From Paenibacillus taichungensis (GTDB lineage: Bacteria > Bacillota > Bacilli > Paenibacillales > Paenibacillaceae), in contig NZ_JABMCC010000114.1 of the NCBI RefSeq assembly GCF_013359905.1, positions 1 to 64,000 of the forward strand: a stretch of 64,000 nucleotides of DNA, read 5' to 3'. Under the pieces are notes generated by a model, which did not search any database, was not told where the DNA came from, and was given only the letters and a program-made list of their open reading frames with translations. The position numbers and the translations under genes are program-made. Position 1 is the stretch's first letter, and every line of letters starts with the position of its first letter. Positions 59,749 to 64,000 of this stretch are shown here, piece by piece.

Positions 59749-61152
59749 ATGCAAACTAATCATAGCGTTCAAAAAAATAAAGGAGAATTATTACTTGGTT
59801 TACTTGTCTTTACACTCATCATATCCGTCATGAATGCAACCATGTTTAATATTGTACTCCCTAATATCAGTAAACAATTTCAAATTTCTTCATCGCAAGC
59901 GAGTTGGATCATCACAGGCTATATGATTGTGTATGCAATTGGCTCGGTAACTTACGGTAAATTGACAGACAGATACAGCTTGAAGAATTTATTGACGTTT
60001 GGCCTACTACTTTTTGCAATTGGATCTGTCACTGGCTTAGTGGCTAGTGAATATTGGATGGTCATTGTGGGGCGAGTTGTACAGGCAGCTGGTGCATCAG
60101 TCATTCCGGCAATTTCTATGATTGTACCCGTTCGTTACTTTACATCTGAAAGGCGCGGTCGTGCATTAGGTACCGTTGCAATCGGATTTTCATTGGGTTT
60201 GGCCTTTGGTCCGATCATTGCCGGCGTGGTAAGCAGTACATGGAACTGGCGGGTACTATTTGTAATCTCGCTTTTATCATTACTTACTTTGCCGATGTAT
60301 CGGAAATATTTAGATGATGAAAAGGGGGTTTCCAGAAAAATGGATTATATTGGCGGAATACTTTTGGCCGGTACCATAGCCATTTTGTTACTGGCTTTAA
60401 CAAACGGAAGTGTTTGGCTTGCCTTAGGCGGGATTCTTATTTTCATTTTTTTCGTACTACGTATACGCTATACTCCAAACCCATTCATAAACCCGGCCAT
60501 ATTTCGAAACAAACCGTTTTCATTCGGTCTAATTATTACTTTCGTCATGATCGGGATTGGCTTTGCCTTTCCATTCATTACACCTCAGCTACTTTCTTCT
60601 GTAAACCACTTGTCACCGGTTTTCATCGGAATAGTTATGCTGCCGTCGTCTTTAATGGCAGCGCTTTTGGGTCGACAAGGCGGTAAATTAGCAGATGATA
60701 AGGGAAATCGTTTCCTTGTGTTTACTGCAGCTGCACTTCTTATTATCGGTTTTCTCTCTTTGTCTTCAGTCGTTGGTATGTCGCCAGTATTTATAGCGAT
60801 CTTTCTTATTTTTGGTGTTCTTGGTCAATCGTTCATGCAAATTGCAATGTCAAACACGGTTTCACGTACACTCTCAAAAGAGAATATCGGCGTAGGGATG
60901 GGCTTATTCTCGATGGTCACTTTTATCGCTACGGCCACATCAACAGCTGTTATCGGCAAAATACTAGACCTGGGCACATCGACCATTCGCTTAAATCCGA
61001 TACCACAAAACAGTGCAACTTTTGTATATAGCAATATTTTCCTGACACTTCCCATTCTTATCGTTGCCGTAGCTGCATTATATTATGTCCAATTTAGGCG
61101 AACAGGTACAATGGTTAAGGACGAAAAGATGAATAGTGAACCAGTTACTTAG
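59749..61152 (+). CDS. MFS drug efflux transporter, DHA2 (Tet(L)/QacA-like)
   Basis: A 467-aa transporter with about 14 hydrophobic segments. Conserved motifs: A (GKLTDRYSLKN), B (VVGRVVQAAGASVIPAISMI), C (GFSLGLAFGPIIAGVV) and D1-like NATMFNIVLPNISKQF. It resembles metal-tetracycline/H+ antiporters such as Tet(L), Tet(K) and Tet(38) as well as QacA-type pumps, so the substrate is not certain. It lies 4 kb from the ribosomal protection gene, but on the opposite strand and not in one operon. Confidence 0.85.
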   Translation: MQTNHSVQKNKGELLLGLLVFTLIISVMNATMFNIVLPNISKQFQISSSQASWIITGYMIVYAIGSVTYGKLTDRYSLKNLLTFGLLLFAIGSVTGLVASEYWMVIVGRVVQAAGASVIPAISMIVPVRYFTSERRGRALGTVAIGFSLGLAFGPIIAGVVSSTWNWRVLFVISLLSLLTLPMYRKYLDDEKGVSRKMDYIGGILLAGTIAILLLALTNGSVWLALGGILIFIFFVLRIRYTPNPFINPAIFRNKPFSFGLIITFVMIGIGFAFPFITPQLLSSVNHLSPVFIGIVMLPSSLMAALLGRQGGKLADDKGNRFLVFTAAALLIIGFLSLSSVVGMSPVFIAIFLIFGVLGQSFMQIAMSNTVSRTLSKENIGVGMGLFSMVTFIATATSTAVIGKILDLGTSTIRLNPIPQNSATFVYSNIFLTLPILIVAVAALYYVQFRRTGTMVKDEKMNSEPVT

Positions 61153-61364
61153 TAACGGTAATATGAAATGCTAGGTCAGATCGGGTTAGATAACTTCAAT
61201 AATCAAATCTAGCCTGCTTAATCAAAAAATCTGCATACCAGTTCATTTAAAGTTAATAAGTGACATTCTTCTTGCTGAGAATTTATAACTCTTAGGTTCT
61301 ATGCTGTTAATTAGAATCACACTTATTACGGTTTCTCTGTGCTGTCTGTATCGGCAAGGTTAAA

Positions 61365-61630
61365 GGCCATCCCTTTGTGGGATGGCCCTTCGGCTTTGTT
61401 AAAATATCGTATCCGTTAACACAAAAAGTCCATATCAATATAGGGAGTGTTATTTAACAAATTTTCATAGTAGAAGCGTCGGGCTTGCTCATCCCATTCG
61501 CTCCAATCAGGAGCGTTAAAATCTCTGCTTCTATAGAACGCGGCTAATACTCTAGCTTGCCTTATATTAATAAATAATGGGATTTTGTTTAACCAACTTT
61601 GACTCACCGTATTTTCCTTACAATAGCCGT
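61365..61630 (-). pseudogene. Duplicated 3' end of the APH-like kinase gene
   Basis: Carries the last 63 or so codons (LFINIRQARVLAAFYRSRDF ... NTPYIDMDFLC) and the downstream terminator of the kinase at 21021-21995, with few substitutions and no gap across 215 bp. The rest of the gene is absent. Its left border on the coding strand coincides with the stop codon of the LRR stalk-domain gene, so the two were joined by recombination. Confidence 0.9.
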
Positions 61631-62656
61631 CTATTTCTTCTCGAATATGAGTACCGTTTTAGGATTTGCCATGTATTCTACGGAAGATTCCAAAACATCG
61701 GATACAAAGCGTACCGGTACAAATGTACTGTTATTCTTCAACAACAACGGTGCATCAACGGATACCGTTTCTCCATTTACATTTGCTTTCTTCTCATTGA
61801 CAGTCCAATGAATCGTCCTGCTGCCTTTGCGGATCGTTACCTCTTTTTTGCTTTGATCCCAACTCACTTCCGAACCTAACCACTTAGACACAAACCGAAT
61901 GGGCACATACGTACGGCCCGAAGCAATAAACGGAGCATGGGTAAGTTTAAAGGGACTTTCCCAGACATAAGCGGTAGTACTGCCTATTACCAATCTCTGA
62001 AATTTTAGTTGGCTCTGGCGAGACGCTTCCCCATCTAGCTCATTGAGAATTTTAAGCGTTTTGGAAGGCGGGGGATCTCTCAGATCCAAATAGTTGTTGC
62101 TTAATTGCAAGAAGGTCACAAATCCTCCGGTATCATAATAATGATTGAACGTAAGATTGCGAATAGGTTCTAAATTCCATACCCGGTTGTTATCTAAGTA
62201 TAAGACATTAAGAAATTCAAGAGATTTTAAAGGAGCTAGATCATAAACCAAATTTGACTTAAGGTCTAATTCGCTCAGCTTTGTCATCTTTTTCAAAGGA
62301 TTAAGATCTTTGATCTGGTTTTCCGAAAGGTTCAATTTCGTTAACTTGGTCAGCTCTCTGAGTGGTCCAATATCCTTAATTTCATTTTGGGACAAATCAA
62401 GTTCCGTAATATTTGAAGCATATTCCAAGCCCGCTAAACGTGTAATCCCTTTTCCTTTAAGATTAACAACCGATAATGATTTCATATCTCTCTGCGTGAC
62501 AGCTTCATTATCATCCTTTTGTAAGATGTCCTTGATTGCTTGATCCAACCGATCATCCTGAAAGCTTATTTCCAAAGTCTGCTCCATTGATGCCTGCCCA
62601 GGCAAACTAAAAAAAATGGCGAAGACCAGCAATAGCCCCGATAATATCTTACTCAC
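61631..62656 (-). CDS. Secreted LRR protein with copper-amine-oxidase-type stalk domain
   Basis: A 341-aa exported protein: signal peptide (LLLVFAIFFSLPGQASM), a linker, about five internalin-like leucine-rich repeats (residues 62-165; ITELDLSQNEIKDIGPLREL, LTKLNLSENQIKDLNPLKKM), then a copper-amine-oxidase N-terminal-like domain (about 250-341; YVPIRFVSKWLGSEVSWDQS, FVPVRFVSDVLESSVEY). In Paenibacillus this last domain is common in surface proteins. A protein-binding or wall-associated role is inferred. The GTG start is 13 nt from AGAGG. The stop codon is exactly at the junction to a duplicated kinase fragment, so the original 3' end or terminator may have been lost. Confidence 0.85.
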   Translation of the reverse strand: MSKILSGLLLVFAIFFSLPGQASMEQTLEISFQDDRLDQAIKDILQKDDNEAVTQRDMKSLSVVNLKGKGITRLAGLEYASNITELDLSQNEIKDIGPLRELTKLTKLNLSENQIKDLNPLKKMTKLSELDLKSNLVYDLAPLKSLEFLNVLYLDNNRVWNLEPIRNLTFNHYYDTGGFVTFLQLSNNYLDLRDPPPSKTLKILNELDGEASRQSQLKFQRLVIGSTTAYVWESPFKLTHAPFIASGRTYVPIRFVSKWLGSEVSWDQSKKEVTIRKGSRTIHWTVNEKKANVNGETVSVDAPLLLKNNSTFVPVRFVSDVLESSVEYMANPKTVLIFEKK

Positions 62657-62662
62657 TATATC

Positions 62663-62866
62663 TCAAATCCTCTCTTCTTGGTGTATAAGTTGCTGAATTA
62701 ATCGGTAATAGGTTTGAATCTTATTCTCAACAAAGACAGGATCAGCAAAAGTGCGATCTAGGTAATGCTTTACCCCTCGATACAACAGCATAATCACCAT
62801 TCTCTTCATCTCTTTGCTAAAGTTCTTAGTGATGAGAAAGTTTTGATCCATTTTAAATGGGATCAT
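62663..62866 (-). CDS. Small hypothetical protein upstream of the LRR gene
   Basis: Up to 67 aa (MDQNFLITKNFSKEMKRMVI ... YRLIQQLIHQ), mostly helical and charged, without a recognised family. Its 3' codons supply the ribosome binding site of the LRR gene, so it may be cotranscribed. The upstream end runs into an R1 fragment and no ribosome binding site precedes either ATG. It may be the 3' remnant of a longer gene. Confidence 0.35.
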   Translation of the reverse strand: MIPFKMDQNFLITKNFSKEMKRMVIMLLYRGVKHYLDRTFADPVFVENKIQTYYRLIQQLIHQEERI

Positions 62867-62882
62867 GTTCTTGTCTCTTGAA
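62853..62882 (+). repeat. Dispersed repeat R1, right-end fragment
   Basis: TTTAAATGGGATCATGTTCTTGTCTCTTG. Last copy seen in the window. Confidence 0.45.
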
Positions 62883-63170
62883 ATTCATCTTTTAAACCGT
62901 TGAGCCGGACTTAACTCGCTCACATTTCTTCATATGAAGGCAAAGGAAAAAGCACCCCGAAGGAATGCCTGTCCTTTCGACAGAATGCTGTAGCGGTGTC
63001 GGAAGTTTGTAGTTTTTTAGCCATGAAAAAATCCCCTCGAGGCAAGTTTGACTCCATATTAACAGATGTCTTGTTTCTCTTGTCTACTATAAGGGGATAA
63101 TACCATTAGTACCCTTCAGTAATGCAGAATTCATATCTAAAGCTAGCTTGTCCCTTTGTGGTTTAGAACA
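62883..63170. other. Intergenic region with one small ORF candidate
   Basis: A 34-codon minus-strand frame starts at 63024 (MAKKLQTSDTATAFC) behind GAGGGGATTTTTTC. It could be the first codons of an insertion-sequence transposase relic or a small gene; neither is supported further. Confidence 0.35.
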
Positions 63171-63998
63171 CTAACGAGACGTAAGCATCTCTTCAGCTAT
63201 TTTGACCAGATCCTCTTTACCTAGATTGCTATCCGCATTATTGGATATTTCATACAACAATTGATTGTGATCGTCCCTCCATCCAATCCGATGGTAAGTA
63301 ACGGAATTAGTTTCCCTATCCCTGTTATCAGATTGAATATAATAGACCTCATTACCTTGAATGTTCAGCTTCTCGGCTTTAGCCTGATCGTCCTGGAAAA
63401 TGGTCACTTTGGAGTCGGGGAATATTCTTGTAGCCGTTACAGTTACAACGTTCTTCCCCTTTACATAGCGTGCTAAAGAGAAGTCGGCCTTGTTCCAATT
63501 CAGTTTTTGAATATACACCCGTTGCCCATCCGAAGAAGATTCAGCTTGTCTTTTTAGTTCGTCTGTTAACTTCAGGTAAGCAGCATCTGCGAGATGGTTT
63601 GTATACAGATCGGCAGGATAAACGTATCCGTAATCAAACTGGTACCCTTGAGGAAGATGCGTTATTGATTTTAAAACTGGAGCCTGCGTCCGCGTAATTT
63701 CAGCTTGTAAACTGCTAAAATTAGAATATTCGATCCATTTATATTCAAATTTTACGGGATTTAATTTATCCGCGTTGTTAATTAACTCATCTTTGAGATA
63801 ATAGGCTACATAATCTCCAGGTTGCAACTGTTCTTTAATCTGATTTGTGTAAAAGCCCAGTCTGTTCGTGTAATTTGTAACAAAGTCAGTCGGCTCTTTG
63901 ACGACGGCAGTATTTAGTACCACCTCTCCTTTATTGTTAAGGAATTCAATATATTGTGAGGCCGCATACCCTGTCACTGATACTCCAAGAACGAACAT
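63171..63998 (-). CDS. DUF4367-like extracytoplasmic protein, cut by the window edge
   Basis: The C-terminal 275 or more residues of a membrane-anchored protein. A hydrophobic helix (FVLGVSVTGYAASQYI) is at the left edge. A long extracytoplasmic part follows, ending in YHRIGWRDDHNQLLYEISNN and LGKEDLVKIAEEML, the pattern of DUF4367 domains found in anti-sigma-factor-like proteins of Bacillales. The first visible Met is inside the membrane helix, so the true start is beyond the window. A regulatory role is inferred only from the family. Confidence 0.6.
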   Translation of the reverse strand: MFVLGVSVTGYAASQYIEFLNNKGEVVLNTAVVKEPTDFVTNYTNRLGFYTNQIKEQLQPGDYVAYYLKDELINNADKLNPVKFEYKWIEYSNFSSLQAEITRTQAPVLKSITHLPQGYQFDYGYVYPADLYTNHLADAAYLKLTDELKRQAESSSDGQRVYIQKLNWNKADFSLARYVKGKNVVTVTATRIFPDSKVTIFQDDQAKAEKLNIQGNEVYYIQSDNRDRETNSVTYHRIGWRDDHNQLLYEISNNADSNLGKEDLVKIAEEMLTSR

Positions 63999-64000
63999 AG

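Noticed and set aside
63022..63024. Start codon of a 34-codon frame with a good ribosome binding site as an IS3-type transposase start
   Set aside because: Only the upstream context is suggestive; the peptide does not match an OrfA and no terminal inverted repeat pair is found.

Overview
The window looks like chromosomal DNA of an endospore-forming Firmicute, most likely Paenibacillus or a close relative. The signs are a tricistronic gerA/gerB/gerC spore-germinant receptor operon with a fourth small gene, a YheC/YheD-type coat ATP-grasp protein, a large S-layer-homology surface protein, a copper-amine-oxidase-type stalk domain protein, strong AGGAGG ribosome binding sites, and many small TetR/HxlR/GntR/LysR regulators beside single enzymes. 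I see no rRNA, tRNA, CRISPR array, prophage or complete insertion sequence. It reads as an accessory, regulation-rich region with many decayed genes. The species is inferred, not shown.

Layout: 0.8-8.7 kb holds an SDR oxidoreductase, a TetR regulator divergent from a duplicated SnoaL-like protein, an ABC-2/YhgE-like membrane protein, a small membrane protein, an SDR pseudogene, and a nitroreductase divergent from an HxlR regulator. 8.9-12.9 kb is the ger operon, transcribed A-C-B-D on the minus strand. 13.0-18.7 kb has a chimeric pseudogene, an aminoglycoside-phosphotransferase-like kinase, and a likely spore-surface sugar cluster (YheC/D-like, DUF6492-like glycosyltransferase, mannose-1-phosphate guanylyltransferase). 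19.4-31.2 kb has a PepSY/YpeB-like protein, a second APH-like kinase, a CD3324-family gene with a structured leader, a SLATT-like fragment, the 1010-aa SLH protein and a broken pseudokinase-AAA-LuxR regulator.

31.6-42.6 kb has an EamA fragment, a DUF2750 protein, a TetR/FAH/MBL group, the threonine-degrading kbl-tdh operon, and a two-component system with a lipoprotein, followed by small stress and micro-ORF genes. 43-51 kb has a DapA-like lyase, an EamA pseudogene, a TetR divergent from a solitary GAPDH, an epimerase fragment, a methyltransferase, and a LysR regulator divergent from a MetX-like hydrolase. 51-64 kb has an Old Yellow Enzyme with its TetR repressor, a GNAT acetyltransferase, a Tet(M)-type ribosomal protection GTPase, a frameshifted nucleotidyltransferase, a second CD3324-family gene, a GntR/PEBP pair, a zinc-ribbon micro-protein, a Tet(L)-like MFS pump, an LRR stalk-domain protein and an edge-truncated DUF4367-like protein.

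Two things stand out. (1) Both CD3324-family genes (22.4 and 57.6 kb) are preceded by a short ORF with a strong Shine-Dalgarno and by mutually exclusive hairpins, one of which sequesters the downstream ribosome binding site. Helix positions covary between the copies, so this looks like an undescribed attenuator-type leader RNA. (2) A dispersed, nearly always co-oriented intergenic repeat of up to about 155 bp, with a 20-bp palindrome and a terminator-like hairpin, occurs at about 15 places. A second repeat family (CGCTAAC...GTTAGCG ends around an AAAGCAGC hairpin) occurs at least five times.
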